Below are positions 1-11,027 of a stretch of DNA of 64,000 bases, in pieces (position 1 is the first letter of the stretch; every line of letters starts with the position of its first letter). The position numbers were made by a program, and so were the translations under genes. Origin of the DNA: Bathynomus jamesi (Eukaryota; Arthropoda; Malacostraca; Isopoda; Cirolanidae); assembly GCA_023014485.1 (NCBI GenBank), contig JAJOZX010000878.1:769501-833500 (forward strand). Reading direction: 5' to 3'. Below the pieces are notes generated by a model. It was not told where the DNA came from. It did no database searches and saw only the letters and a list, made by a program, of their open reading frames with translations.

Positions 1-180
1 AGAGCATAAATGTTCGTAACTTAACTGGTGAGAAAGGTACGGTTGGAGTTTCAGAAGTTGCCAGAATTAATTTCAAAGTTCGGAAGAAGAAAGTTGAGTG
101 ATAAAAAAAGATACATAAACGCTACATTAAGGTCTCCCATTCAAAAGAAATGTTTGAATATAGATCCAGTAAGAGGTTTG

Positions 181-182
<2 letters not shown>

Positions 183-239
<57 letters not shown>
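183..239. repeat. (TA)n microsatellite
   Basis: Uninterrupted TA dinucleotides. The 182 bases before it show no recognisable gene or element. The CR1-like LINE begins just after it. Confidence 0.95.
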
Positions 240-240
<1 letters not shown>

Positions 241-1489
241 CTAACTTCCAGCACGCAAACTTTTGTAAATTTCGAAATGAATTGTCATACGTCAATTGAA
301 AAAACGTAATGGGGATCTCCAACACAAAACTAATGTGGGAATCGTTCGAAACAGTATTTAGGACTATAAATGAGGAATGTGTACCGTACAAAATTAAGCG
401 TGCGAAAGTAAACAACAAGCCCTTGTGGTTTACTTCTAGAGTAGGAGATATTATAAAGAGCAGAGATTGGGCTTATAGGCTACATAAGTGAGATAAAGAC
501 AATTTGTGGTTACGAAACAACTACATATCTCTAAGGCGTGAAGCGAAAAGTGTAATAAAAAAGTCCAAGCGCGAATTTGAAATCTCCATAGCTCGTGACG
601 GCAAAGAAAACCCCAAGCGATTCTTTCAATACATCAACAATAGGAATCCAGTAAAAAGTGTCTTGGGGCCGTTGAAAAATTTTAACGGAGAGCTAGTTCA
701 TGAAAACAAGCAAATGGCTACCTTGCTAAACGAATTTTTTACGTCACTTTTTACTATAGAAGATGTAACGCATATCCCAACGGTCATAGACGTAATACCT
801 TTGATAATGGTAATATTTTGAATAATATTGTGGTTAGTGAAAGGAAGGTAATGCGCTATATTGATAAAATGAAAATGCGTAAATCACCGGGACCGGATTC
901 CATATATCCCATACAACTAAAAGAATTAACAGAAAGCATTTTGTGCCGCTAACAAAGATTTTTAATGCGTCTATTTCTGAGGGAAGCGTACTAAGTAATT
1001 TCAAGTTAGCAAATGTAACACCTATCTTTAAGAAAGGCGATGAAGGTGCGGCGGGAAATTGTAGGCCAATCAGTTTAACGTCTGTTGTAGGTAAGCTACT
1101 GGAATCAATAATTAGGGATCGTATAGTCGAACACTTAGAATTGCATAACTTGGTTAGAAAGACGCAGCACGGTTTTAGGCGAAACAAATCTTGCTTAACT
1201 AATCGTTTAGAATTTTTTCAAAGCGTGGTTGAAGTTTACGATAGTCATCGGGCGGTTGATGTAGTGTATTTAGATTTTCAAAAAGCGTTTGACACCATAC
1301 CGCACAAAAGATTCATTGAAAAAACTAAGGCTCATGGAATCAGGGGTGTAGTAATAAATTGGATAGAAGAGTAGTTGCGAGGTAGGAAACAGAGGGTGGT
1401 CGTTGATGGAGCGGAGTCGTGTTGGGCTAATGTAGCGAGCGGTGTTCCTCGGGGTTCTGTATTGGGCCCCTTGTTTTTTCTTATATATA

Positions 1490-2394
1490 CAGGGCGTCCC
1501 CAAAAAATGTATACACACTTTAAATAATTATAAAGGCAGTGTTTATTAAAATACATTTCATTTTCAAAATGTAATAGAATCTACAGACATTATTTAATTG
1601 TTTTGTCAACGCCTGTTTTCAAACTGACGTCCGTTCTGGTCCAGGCACTGCTGATAACGCGAAGCAATGGAATCGCAAACATCACGAAACATTTCGTTTG
1701 GTATTTGTGTGCATTCTCGTTCAATGGCTGCTCTCAATTCAGCGACTGTTGCAGGTTTTATAGCGTAGACTTTGTCTTTTAAGTATCCCCATAAAAAAAG
1801 TCTAGTGGTGTGAGGTCTGGTGAACGCGGAGGGTATTCTACGAAACCCCTTCGTCCAGTCCACATCCACATCGTGCCAAGTACCACTCGCAATACTCCAC
1901 TCTTCGGTCCGGATCATCTTCATTAATAGCATGGACTAATCTTGGAATGTAACTTTTCCATTGACAGCGCTTCAAAATGCGTTGGACAGACGATTCTGAA
2001 ATTCCTACCTCACGACTCGCTTGCCGCACAGATTTTCTTGGACTTTGGTGATACGTTTCCAGTACTCTTTCTTGCTTTGTGGGGCTTGTCGATGTCCGTG
2101 GTCTTCCGGAACGCTTCTTGTGGACATCCTGAACAGTTCCATCGGCTTCAAACTTATCTCTAATTCGAGTGATGGTAAGTCGCGTTGGTGGATCTGTTTG
2201 AAACTCCCTCCTAAACTGTCTTTGCACTTCAACTGCGTTTTCACACTTCCAGTAGCATTTTAGAATGAATTTCCTTTGTTCAAAGCTTAGTCTGACTGCC
2301 ATTATTAATTCTAATGGGTTTAACTTGGAAAGAAAGAAACATCAATTGAGCTATCAGCTGTTAAAGTGTGTATACATGTTTTTGGGACGCCCTG
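1490..2394 (-). mobile_element. DD41D Tc1/mariner element 1, internally deleted, inserted in CR1 RT
   Basis: Terminal inverted repeats begin CAGGGCGTCCC at 1490 and close GGGACGCCCTG at 2394, flanked by TA on both sides inside a TATATATA stretch. The insertion splits the LIY-IND coding segment of the CR1 reverse transcriptase, so it is younger than the LINE. Its transposase lies on the minus strand and lacks the catalytic centre. Confidence 0.85.
1606..2302 (-). pseudogene. DD41D-type transposase with catalytic core deleted
   Basis: The N-terminal part (2302 down to about 1840) holds the paired helix-turn-helix region: RRFRREF-like and [12 protein letters not shown] segments, a GRPRTS linker, then [14 protein letters not shown]. 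The C-terminal part resumes in another frame with LFLWGYLKDKVYAIKP and ends in RYQQCLDQNGRQFE. Between them the first and second catalytic Asp motifs are missing and the third is damaged. The remaining length is about 230 codons against roughly 330-350 for full copies here. It is a non-autonomous remnant. Family: the DD41D (rosa/VS-like) branch of IS630-Tc1-mariner, inferred from intact relatives in this window. Confidence 0.75.
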
Positions 2395-3410
2395 TATATA
2401 TTAACGATTTAGATGTCGGCCTAGTCAGTACAGTTTCAGAGTTTGCGGATGACATGAAGTTGGGTGGTAGGGCGATTAATGATAAAGATAGATGTAAAAT
2501 CCAGGAAGATCTAAATAAAATCGTTGATTGGTTTATTCACATGGCAAATGAGATTTAACGTCGATAAGTGCAAAATTTTACATATAGGTTCGCGTAACGG
2601 TAATTTTGCATATAGTATGTCAGGGACGAGTTAGCAAGCGTAGAGCAGGTAAAAGATTTAGGAGTTATAGTCACTGGTGATTTAAAAGTGTCGAAACAAA
2701 GTACAGCAGCGGTCAATAAAGCGAACAAAGTGCTAGGTTTTATAGCTCGGAATTTTGAGTACAAATCGCGCAATATTATTGTTCCTCTTTATAAATCATT
2801 AGTTAGACCCCATTTGGAATACGCGATCCAATTTTGGAATCCGCATATGCGAAAAGATATAGACAAAATCGAAAGAGTTCAAAGACGAGCAACTAAGATG
2901 ATTCCGTCGCTTAGGTCAAAGTCGTACGAGGATAGGCTTAAGGAGGAGTTAAAATTGACTACACTCGAGACTAGGAGGCTAAGGGGTGATCTAATCCAGG
3001 TTTTTAAATTATGAATGGGTTCGATAACATAGATAGAGATAGCTTTTTCAAAATATCTCAATACAATAGGACTAGGAATAACGGGTGTAAGTTGACAAGC
3101 AGAAGGTTCGAGACAGCAGTTGCCAAAAACTTTTTTATGCATAGAATAGTAAATAGCTGGAAGAGTTTGCCGGCAGAAGTAATTAGTAGCACGTCTATAA
3201 ACATATTTAAAAGTCGATTAGACGCATATGTTGATAGATTGGGTATAGTTTAAGGTAGTAAAATTAAGGCTTTGTGGTTCGGAACCCACGTAAAATTGTA
3301 GGTCCTCTCCTCCACCACGGAGGACATGCACAATACACAATTACGAACACAGTTAGGTAGACCAGCCATGAGTGGATCTTAGGGTCTTTGTTGGTCTGAA
3401 ACATTATAAC

Positions 3411-3422
3411 ATTATATATACA

Positions 3423-3460
<38 letters not shown>

Positions 3461-3476
3461 CACACACACACACACC
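3411..3476. repeat. (TA)n then (CA)n microsatellite
   Basis: A TA tract to about 3458 followed by CA repeats. It separates the 3' end of CR1 copy A from the next DD41D element. Confidence 0.9.
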
Positions 3477-4806
3477 ACGGGTGTCCCATTCGAAATGAAA
3501 CAACTTTGAAACCTTAGAATTTTTTATTGAATGATGCAAACAATGTAATATTCACACAGTAAATAGTCAATGTCATAAAGTTTCATATGATATATGTGAA
3601 TTATAACATTTAGATACATTAGAGTTCTTTATTGTATGCATTCAATATGTGCACCATTTGTAGCACCGACTAGGTCGCAACGGTACTCAATTTCTTTCCA
3701 CACGTTGCCTAACATCTCAGGGGTTACAGAGTCCACCGCTTCTGTGATCCGCTCTTTCAGTTGAGCAATGTCTCGCGCCTTCGTAGAATACACTTTGTCT
3801 TTCACATAACCCCAAAGAAAAAAATCGAACGGGGTTAGGTCAGGCGACCTTGGGGGCCAAGAAATCGGTCCTCCTCGACCTATCTAGCGATCTGGTACCC
3901 AGTCGTCAAGGAAAGAGCGAACATCCTGGGACCAATGGGGAGGAGCCCTATCCTGCTGGAATATGACGGTCGGCTGGCAGTCCTCTAATTGTGGCGCCAC
4001 AAACAGCTGAAGCATGTCAAGTAAACATTCCCTGTCACAGATTTTTCAGCAAAGAAAAATGGGCCAACAACCTGTTAAGCATTAAGCCACACTACACGTT
4101 GACTTTTGGAGTATCTCTTTCTTCATCACGGGTAAGATGGGGATTCTCCATTCCCCAGTGGCGGCAATTTTGTTTATTAACTCGGCCGCATACATGAAAT
4201 GTTGCTTTATCGGAAAACATTACTCGTTTCAGATACTCAGAGTTGTTGTCCAGGCTGTCCAACATGTGCATAGCATAATGTTTCCGTTTGTTAAGATCTT
4301 CACATGTTATATGCTGAACAATTTGAAGCTTATATGGATAGAGCTGCAGCCGCTTGCGCACGACTCTATGCACAGTTGAACGAGGAATCTGCAGTTCGAA
4401 ACTGGCAAGACGGATGGACTTTCTCGGGCTACTACCAAAGGCGCCGCGTATTCGTTCAACATCTTTTTCCGATCTTGTTCGCCCTCCAGAGTGTTCCTTT
4501 AGAACACTGCCAGTATCCTCAAATTTCTTGATCCATGCATATAGGTCTCTTCTGGTAGGTGGTTCCTTGTGAAAGGTTGTACGGAATCGCCGTTGCACCA
4601 GAGTAGGGGACTTCAACTCAGCAATCCATAACACACATTTCGCTTTTTCTTGTGGGGTAAACATAATTCAATCTGAAACAAACAAAAAAGTTATGACAAA
4701 AACTTATGCAGATGCTGTAGTAACTGGCAAAGTTTCAACATTCTCATATTAATACTTTAAAAATTAGTGTGTTTCAAAGTTTTTTCATTTCGAATGGGAC
4801 ACCCAG
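3477..4806 (-). mobile_element. DD41D Tc1/mariner element 2
   Basis: Inverted termini GGGTGTCCCATTCGAAATGA (3480 onward) and its reverse complement ending at 4806, about 33 bp nearly perfect, with TA repeats on the right. Length 1.33 kb, the usual size for a complete mariner-like element. It encodes one transposase on the minus strand. Confidence 0.85.
3629..4664 (-). pseudogene. DD41D transposase, nearly full length but broken
   Basis: Starts at an ATG (MFTPQEKAKCVLW...) and reads an N-terminal helix-turn-helix domain to residue ~110 with IPRSTVHRVVRKRL. The first catalytic motif is VMFSDKATFH (the usual Glu after Asp is Lys). After a frame change near 4092 it continues with IFQQDRAPPHW (second Asp) and PRSPDLTPFDFFLWGYVKD (third Asp). 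The second and third Asp are separated by 41 residues. One stop lies in the VPDR-IGRGG segment. The end at 3629 follows GAHIECIQ. All three catalytic Asp are recognisable, but the frameshift and stop mean no functional product. Confidence 0.8.

Positions 4807-4810
<4 letters not shown>

Positions 4811-4865
<55 letters not shown>
4811..4865. repeat. (TA)n microsatellite
   Basis: A TA tract directly between two DD41D elements. Confidence 0.95.
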
Positions 4866-4867
<2 letters not shown>

Positions 4868-4878
4868 GTCTGTATATA

Positions 4879-6453
4879 CAGGGTGTTTCAGGAGGAAAGG
4901 TCAATACTTCGGGAGGTGATAGTATCGGTCATTGTGAGAAAAAAGTTCATATGAACATGCGTCTACTTCTGAATGGTTACGGAGATAGAGCTGTTTGAAT
5001 CTACAAATACAAAAGTATTGTTAATGGTAATCAAGAAAGAGAAACCAATTACTGTTTCTAACATTTAATGTTTAAACATTGGCATTTTGAATGGTATCAG
5101 ATACAGAAATGATAAATTTGTTAGTTTACAATGCGTTTTCGATAATCACACCGTCAACCTCAATGCACTTTGCAACTCGTGTGCGAAGATCGCGTGTTGT
5201 TCGTCTGAGTTGATCTTGACGTTTCTTTATGCGGGCAGCAGCATCCAAAATGCGCGCGAGCAATTCGTCTCGTGTATCCACCTTTCTTTTGTAAACTTGA
5301 CTTTTCTTCCACCCCCACAAACAATAATCTAACGGAGAGAGGTCTGGAGACCTTGGTGGCCATTGAATGAGACCACCGCGGCCGATCCATCGACCAGGGA
5401 AAGTTTGATTTAGGTATTGCATCACCAGGCGGGTAGAATGTGGATGCGTTCCGTCATGCTGAAAGTACATACCAGTGCGTGTAGCCAAAGGAGCATCCTC
5501 CAATAGTCCTGGCAATTCATTTTGCAGAAATTCTAGGTAACTTTGTCCTATAAGACGATTCTCTAAAGTAACAGGGCCAATCAGCTGATCATCGATGATA
5601 CCGCACTACACACTGGCAGAGAAGCGATGTTGAAAATTTTTTTCCACAGTGGCATTTGGATTTTCGTCTGACCACCGATGAGAGTTACGAGTGTTGTTGA
5701 TACCGTCACGGGTGAAAGTAGCTCATCGGTGAACAGTATTCATCGAAGCAATCGGGATTAGCATTTACCCAATGACAAAATTCCAGTCGCATGGCAGCGT
5801 CTCCTGGTTGAAGGTGTTGTACACGCTGTACCTGATATGGATGCAAGCCTTCCTCACGTAATGTTCGCCATACTCTTGTGTGTGGTACACCGAGACGTGT
5901 AGAAATTCTTCGTGAGCTAGTAGTAGGACTACGCTTTACCAACTGAAGAATGTTTTCCACTTCATCCACATCTTGTTGACCTTCACGTTCAGATGAAACA
6001 TGAGCGCTGAGAAGTGTACTAATTTCACGCAATGTGTTGAAAACCCTGGTAAACACTCTTCGATCCGGAATTCTGCGGTTCGGAAACCGTCGACGGTATT
6101 CTGCAACAGCAGCTGTTGCACTTCCATCGCAAAAACCGTAGACATACACCATATCAGCATATTCGGCATGTGTGAAGGTGTGTGGCATTCTTAACACTGC
6201 TTCAAACACCAAACAATGTCACTCACAACAGTCAGCTGTCGATTGGCTTCTGTTACATGCTCACATTACCGCTTACATGGTTCAAGGTTATAGGGGAGGG
6301 AAGGGGGAGGAAGAGCTGCGCGCGCATCAGATTCAAACAGCTCTATCTCCGTAACCATTCAGAATTAGACACATGTTCATATGAACTTTTTTTCTCACAA
6401 TGACCGATACTATCACCTCCCGAAGTATTGACCTTTCCTCCTGAAACACCCTG
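4879..6453 (-). mobile_element. DD41D Tc1/mariner element 3 with long TIRs
   Basis: Termini CAGGGTGTTTCAGGAGGAAA at 4879 and its complement ending at 6453. The inverted match runs about 120 bp (through the GAGATAGAGCTGTTTGAATC segment), far longer than the about 30 bp of the other copies. It is 1.57 kb long with TA/TG repeats on both sides. A 195-bp end of the same family occurs at 42025-42219. Confidence 0.85.
5126..6188 (-). pseudogene. DD41D transposase of element 3, frameshifted
   Basis: The ATG at 6188 opens [19 protein letters not shown], followed by a helix-turn-helix domain ([20 protein letters not shown] near residues 105-125) and [11 protein letters not shown]. Just after this, near 5706-5740, the frame breaks; the first catalytic segment (ILFTDE) is readable only across frames. 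The second half (5515-5126) has FQHDGTHPHST (second Asp) and PRSPDLSPLDYCLWGW (third Asp), 41 residues apart. The C-terminus ends in IIENAL. The family-typical length of about 350 residues is preserved, so only small indels destroyed it. Confidence 0.8.
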
Positions 6454-6469
6454 TGTGTGTGTATATATA

Positions 6470-6703
6470 TAGTGCGTTCGAAAAGTCTCTCCGCAGTGCT
6501 ATGTTAAACGCATAGAAAATTGAAAACTACAATGTTTTCATTCAACCATGATTTAGTGATTTTATTACATAACCTTTTGATTTTACAGCATGTGTTGAAA
6601 GTGATTTCAACCATTTTGCAGGCACAGAGCAACTCGTCTACACTTGTTGTCAAACACTTTGACAACAAGCACGTTGATGCGGAGAGACTTTTCGAACGCA
6701 CTG
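6470..6703 (-). mobile_element. Deleted mariner-like MITE keeping the transposase C-terminus
   Basis: Inverted termini GTGCGTTCGAAAAGTCTCTC on the left and the reverse complement ending near 6703. It is 234 bp. On the minus strand a frame ending at 6583 reads RVALCLQN...NHFQHML and stop, matching the usual C-terminal end of Tc1/mariner transposases, so the MITE arose by internal deletion of a coding element. Confidence 0.75.
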
Positions 6704-7086
6704 TACTTAAATTAATTGTAGAAAATAGGAATTACGTGTGATACAATTAATTACTTCAAACTCAAATTACTTTCAAATCAAGGTCTCATTCTCATTCCCA
6801 ATCCCGCTTTATTATATTATAATTAATTTGAGAGCCCAGTAAAGCCCTAAATCTTGAGGGGCCAAATTAAACAGGAAATAATAAGTACGTTTTATTAAAT
6901 ATTGTAATATGATAATATCTTTTCATAATAGTAATATTATAATGTCTATTTTCACTAGTGAAAATTGAAACTGAAAACGAAAATGAAAATTCAAATCGAA
7001 TTTAGGTAATGGAAATGGAGTGATTCGAGTATTTCCTCATTTAAGATTCTCCCTAGCGAATTTCTCACTCATTCCACCAAGAATTA
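6704..7086. other. No gene recognised; AT-rich
   Basis: AT-rich DNA with short homopolymers. No ORF, TIR or LINE similarity was seen. Confidence 0.5.
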
Positions 7087-7121
7087 TATATATATGTATG
7101 TGTGTGTGTATATATATATAT

Positions 7122-7539
7122 ATGATACACACAGACCGTGCATGGAACAAGAAACTCTTCTGGGAAAATTAAATCCACTATAGTCCGAATAAGTAATGGT
7201 AAATGACAAACACTATAGTTTTTCGTTTTCATGATGTATTCAATCCGACGTGAATGCAACGAGACTTTTGCTTATATTGAGGTTCTGAATATAGTTGGGC
7301 TGGGATGCTTTAAACCCTAGATCTTGTCCCAAAGCTGGCTCCTATCTGCTTTGTCGATAGCTGGTGAGGGAAGCTATATTTTTGGGGCCTCTGCCGAGTG
7401 ACCCGTTGCCCACGTCGGGCTAACATCATGAAAAAGAAAAAACTATAGTGTTTGTCATTTACCATTACTTATTCGGACTATAGTGGATTTAATTTTCCCA
7501 GAAGAGTTCCTTGTTCCATGTACGGTCTGTGTGTATCAT
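7122..7539. mobile_element. Foldback element with ~117-bp arms
   Basis: The left arm (7122-7238) contains ACACACAGACCGTGCATGGA and is repeated in reverse complement at 7423-7539. The centre (about 185 bp) has no coding potential. A short palindrome with the same CACAGACCGTGCATG motif and the same following sequence (GACCATTCT..AGTT) occurs at 24157-24203, which suggests a small family. (TA)n/(TG)n lies on both sides. Confidence 0.7.
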
Positions 7540-7587
7540 GGAGAAAACCTCAGGCGACCATTCTGAGTTCAATCCCATATGTATACT

Positions 7588-7588
7588 A

Positions 7589-7629
<41 letters not shown>
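7588..7629. repeat. (TG)n/(TA)n microsatellite
   Basis: TG dinucleotides followed by TA. Confidence 0.9.
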
Positions 7630-7817
7630 GGAAAAGAATACAAGTGACAGATTTTTAAATATTTTTCAATGTTTTTCTCTATAATATATATATTAGATAT
7701 GATATTAATATATTCATAGTATTCTAATCTGACTATGCCGTTGAAAGCATGGAGGCTTTTTAGGCAAAATTAATGGCATGTAGTTTATTTATTACATAAG
7801 AGAAGTGAAAATTGCAA

Positions 7818-7897
7818 GTAATAATAATAATAATAACAGTAATAATAATAATAACAGTAATAATAATATTAACAGTAATAATATTAATGATAATAAA
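7818..7897. repeat. (TAA)n-based minisatellite
   Basis: Runs of AAT triplets punctuated by ACAGT, giving about four decaying units of 18-21 bp. Confidence 0.8.
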
Positions 7898-8403
7898 GAG
7901 TGGGATAACACTAAATTTTGTGGTAAAGCCAATTAAATGAGAGTAAATATATTGACTTCGGAACAAAAGAAAATATCAAATGAATGTTAAAACAATTATT
8001 TTCATACCCCGATGCCCACAACTGCGAAACGGTAAGACTAATATGTATCTTCAGTAAGTGGCTACTAAAAGTTTTTAATTCTTTTCATTAGACTTTATTG
8101 ATCGCATCGTTTTCCCTCAGGCAAACTTAAGACATTGTGATGGGCAAACATTTGTCCGACAGAACATCTCGGTGAGGGGGGGGGGGGGTAACTTAATAAT
8201 GCGACATCGTAAAAGATGTATCATGAAATTAATTTTAGGGTCTTTACGGAGTTTTGTCGATCATTAGGTCAAAGTTTGTACCCAAAGATTTTAGCATGAA
8301 AAAGGTACGAAAAGAGAATATCTTGAATTTATTTTGTGCATATCTAAAAATTCTTGTCGCGATACAGTACTTGCTTCAACACACAAACTTTACATATATA
8401 TAT
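7898..8403. other. No gene recognised
   Basis: AT-rich sequence with one poly-G run at about 8176-8187. No element ends or coding signal were seen. Confidence 0.5.
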
Positions 8404-8484
8404 ATATCGTAAAGAACGACGCTTGTATAGGAGATATTCCGCGCAAGACGAGAGAGAGAGAACGAAACAAATGAAAAAATGAGG

Positions 8485-8555
8485 TAACCACCCGGGAATC
8501 GAACCCGGGATCTTCCGATTTCCGGTCAGATGTGATACCATTACACCATGGGCCT
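8485..8555 (-). tRNA. tRNA-like module (tRNA-derived, likely not a functional tRNA)
   Basis: On the minus strand, box A TGGTGTAATGG and box B GGTTCGATTCC match the Pol III internal promoter. D and T arms fold well; the T stem is CCGGG/CCCGG. The anticodon stem has one mismatch in this copy. The 5' half resembles tRNA-Gln. The acceptor stem does not pair properly (only interrupted pairing), and position 33 is C rather than U with GGC in the anticodon position. This fits a tRNA-derived repeat head better than a working tRNA. Confidence 0.45.
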
Positions 8556-8751
8556 CACTCTTCCAAATGCCGTAATTCTTCTACATACTCGCAGAAACCA
8601 ATGCCCAAGGGGGCACCTCCCGCATGCCGTAACATTATATACATTCAACTGCAAAGAACACGCAGATAAAATAACGTAAAGAACGACGCTTGTATAGGAG
8701 ATATTCCGCGCAAGACGAGAGAGAGAGAACGAAACAAATGAAAAAATGAGG

Positions 8752-8821
8752 TAAGCACCCGGGAATCAACCCGGGATCTTCCGATTGCCGGTCAGATGTG
8801 ATACCATTACACTATGGGCCT
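8752..8821 (-). tRNA. tRNA-like module, box B damaged
   Basis: Second direct copy. Box B has lost one base (GGTTGATTCC), and box A carries a substitution (CATAGTGTAATGG). This copy is probably transcriptionally dead. It lies 267 bp from the previous copy in the same orientation. Confidence 0.4.
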
Positions 8822-9166
8822 CACTCTTCCAAATGCCGTAATTCTTCTACATACTCGCAGAAACCAATGCCCCAAGGGGGCACCTCCCGCATGCCGTAAC
8901 ATTATATACATTCAACTGCAAAGAACACGCAGTATAAAAAAATAACGTAAATAAACGTATAAATAACGTAACCTCATTTTTTCATTTGTTTCGTTCTCTC
9001 TCTCTCGTCTTGCGCGGAATATCTCCTATACAAGCGTCGTTCTTTACGTTATTTATACTGCGTGTTCTTTGCAGTTGAATGTATATAATGTTACAGCATG
9101 CGAGGTGCCCCCTTGGGGCATTGGTTTCTGCGAGTATGTAGAAGAATTACGGCATTTGGAAGAGTG

Positions 9167-9237
9167 AGGCCCATGGTGTAATGGTATCACATCTGACCGG
9201 CAATCGGAAGATCCCGGGTTCGATTCCAGGGTGGTTA
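9167..9237 (+). tRNA. tRNA-like module, inverted copy
   Basis: Plus-strand copy with intact box A (TGGTGTAATGG) and box B (GGTTCGATTCC). The anticodon stem TCTGA/TCGGA pairs. The acceptor stem is poor as in the other copies. One T-stem base is changed (CCAGG for CCCGG). Confidence 0.45.
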
Positions 9238-9377
9238 CCTCATTTTTTCATTTGTTTCGTTCTCTCTCTCTCGTCTTGCGCGGAATATCTCCTATACAAG
9301 CGTCGTTCTTTACGTTATTTATACTGCGTGTTCTTTGCAGTTGAATGTGTGTATATATATATATATATGTATATATA

Positions 9378-9603
9378 CAGAGTGGCCCATAAGTACCAAT
9401 TGATTATAATTAAAGCGAAAATACAAACAATCAAACAAAGTAAAAGTTTATAATAATTTTAGAAATATTTATTGGTTATTCAAAATACAAAATATAATCA
9501 TCTCGACAAATATTCTTTCCTTAGTAATCGATTACGTGAGTGTGAATTCCGTTAAATGGATTTTCACGTTAATGATAACAGATTGGGACTTATGGGCCAC
9601 CCC

Positions 9604-9604
<1 letters not shown>
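9378..9604. mobile_element. Mariner-type MITE, 227 bp
   Basis: Termini CAGAGTGGCCCATAAGT and the complement of ACTTATGGGCCACCCCG, inserted between TA tracts. No coding remnant was recognised. Confidence 0.75.
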
Positions 9605-9655
<51 letters not shown>

Positions 9656-9656
9656 T
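9605..9656. repeat. (TA)n then (TG)n microsatellite
   Basis: TA dinucleotides passing into TG repeats. Confidence 0.9.
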
Positions 9657-9911
9657 GTGTACACTAGAATGCCTGCTGCGACTTGCGCATCAAAATCCCA
9701 CAGAAACAACCTACGGGAGCGACTGGGAGGTGCAAGTGTGTTACTAAAACCTTCCTCGGTTCTCCCTTAATGTGTGTACTAAATTTGGTGCAAGTAACCC
9801 TAACCGTTTAGGCGGGCCCCTCCAGTCCACCCCAAGGTGGTGACTGGGAGGGTGGTATGTTACTATCACCTTCCCTGGTTCCCCCTCAATATGTATACAA
9901 ATTTTGATATA
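9657..9911. other. Unassigned segment with an internal near-duplication
   Basis: GACTGGGAGG...ACC(T)TCC occurs twice about 120 bp apart (9720s and 9840s), each followed by a CCTT..GGTT.CCC..AATGTGT/ATGTATAC block. No ORF or element was recognised. Confidence 0.4.
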
Positions 9912-11027
9912 CAGGGTGGTCCAAAAGTCCCTATCTATTTTGCTGAAATAATAGTATTTTAGGATAAAAATATAGTAACACAATTAGATGTTTATTTATT
10001 TATCAAGCTTAGGTCTAAGATACGACATGAGCACCATCAGTGTCTCTGCAAATCTCAAATCTGTCTACTGCATTGCGGAACACATTCTCAAGCATCTCTG
10101 GGGTTATTTTAGCGGCTGCCGCGACAGTGCGGGTTCGCAGATCCTGCAGGTCTGTAACTCTTGTTTTGTAAACCTCAGACTTTATAAAGCACCACGCAAA
10201 GAAGTGTAATTGTGTTAAATCCGGAGATCATGCCGCCAAGGGCCTGTTTCAACCACGTCCAATCCAGCGATTTGGTAAGAGCTCATAAAGGTACGCCCAG
10301 ACGATGTTTGCATAGTGACATGAGGCTCCATCTTGTTGAAAAACAACAGTGTCGAGAATGCCATCTGAACGAAGCTGGGGTTCAGGACTGCTGAAGCATG
10401 TCAAAATAAATTGGCCCTGTTACCGTAGCTTCTGCAAAGAAAAAAGGACCGTAAATCTTCGATCCTGTCATACCCAACCAGACATTAACCTTAGGAAAAT
10501 CTCTCTCCCATTCGTAGAACTCGGTTGGTTTTTCACTAGCCCAGATACGGCAATTATGTCCAGTAACCTTTTAATTCTGTGAACATGGCGGCTTGTCTTG
10601 GATGATTCTCTTCGTGTAACTCATGTAGCACTTGAATATGATAACTTTTCTTTTTTAATGTTGATTTTAAAATCCTTAGAACAGTCGTTTTTGGTATGCT
10701 CAGTCTACGTGATACTTGTGAGTTAACACTCTAAGATTTGTTTCAATGGCATCTCTTACCAATTCGACATTTTCTCGAGAGGTACTTGGACGTCCAGATC
10801 TTGCCTCATCATGGACGGATCCTGTTCTTTTAAATTTATTGACAAGCTTGCGAATTGCTTTGTCTGTAGGTTCTGGTTTGTGAAATCTTCTTTCGAATTT
10901 TTCTTGAATTTCTTTGCACTTCTTCCCTTGGATCACGCGTTCTTGTACATCCATTATCATCTATGGCCTGTAGAAAATAAAATGGAAATATCACTATTTC
11001 GGCAAAATAGATAGAGACTTTTTGACC

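Larger units (their letters stand above)
309..3253 (+). pseudogene. CR1-like ORF2 reverse transcriptase, broken and interrupted
   Basis: Fragments in successive frames read through a CR1-type reverse transcriptase. A linker lies at 309-821. Then come KLANVTPIFKKGD and PISLTSVVGKLLES near 1000-1100, QHGFRR and VYLDFQKAFDTIPH (first catalytic Asp region) near 1165-1300, and SGVPRGSVLGPL near 1437. After the transposon the frame resumes with INDLDVG and FADDMKLGG (catalytic AD-D box) near 2400-2465. The C-terminal thumb follows: LVRPHLEYAIQFWNP, ERVQRRATKMI and TRNNGCKL. Several frameshifts and an in-frame stop at about 1372 make it non-functional. The CR1 clade call rests on the RNNGxKL...FK.RLD C-terminal signature known for CR1/L2 elements. 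Confidence 0.8.
240..3410 (+). mobile_element. CR1-like LINE, copy A (5' truncated, interrupted)
   Basis: A non-LTR retrotransposon lacking its 5' half (no ORF1, no endonuclease). It carries the linker and reverse transcriptase of ORF2 in broken frames, then a 3' tail containing GGATCTTAGGGTCTTTGTT, which is nearly the same as the 3' tail of CR1 copies B and D in this window. It is split by a DD41D transposon at 1490-2394. It is a different subfamily from copies B, C and D. The start is uncertain because the left edge abuts (TA)n. Confidence 0.8.
8404..9345. repeat. Tandem and inverted array of a ~265-bp tRNA-bearing unit
   Basis: Two direct copies on the minus strand (about 8407-8672 and 8673-8940) are followed by inverted sequence on the plus strand (8967-9345). 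Each unit contains a GAACGACGCTTGTATAG segment, a GA-rich stretch, a tRNA-like module, and a CCCC(A/T)AGGGGGCACCTC hairpin-like segment. The third tRNA module is flanked on both sides by the GCGGAATATCTCCTATACAA segment. The same unit forms the palindrome at 28435-28865. Confidence 0.85.

Noticed and set aside
8344..8541. ORF reading SHLTGNRKIPGSIPGW on the minus strand
   Set aside because: It is the translation of the tRNA-like module and its flank; the identical peptide at 9181 comes from the inverted copy.
8404..9345. CRISPR-like array
   Set aside because: The units are ~265 bp, mutually inverted and contain tRNA-like modules; there are no short repeats with unique spacers.
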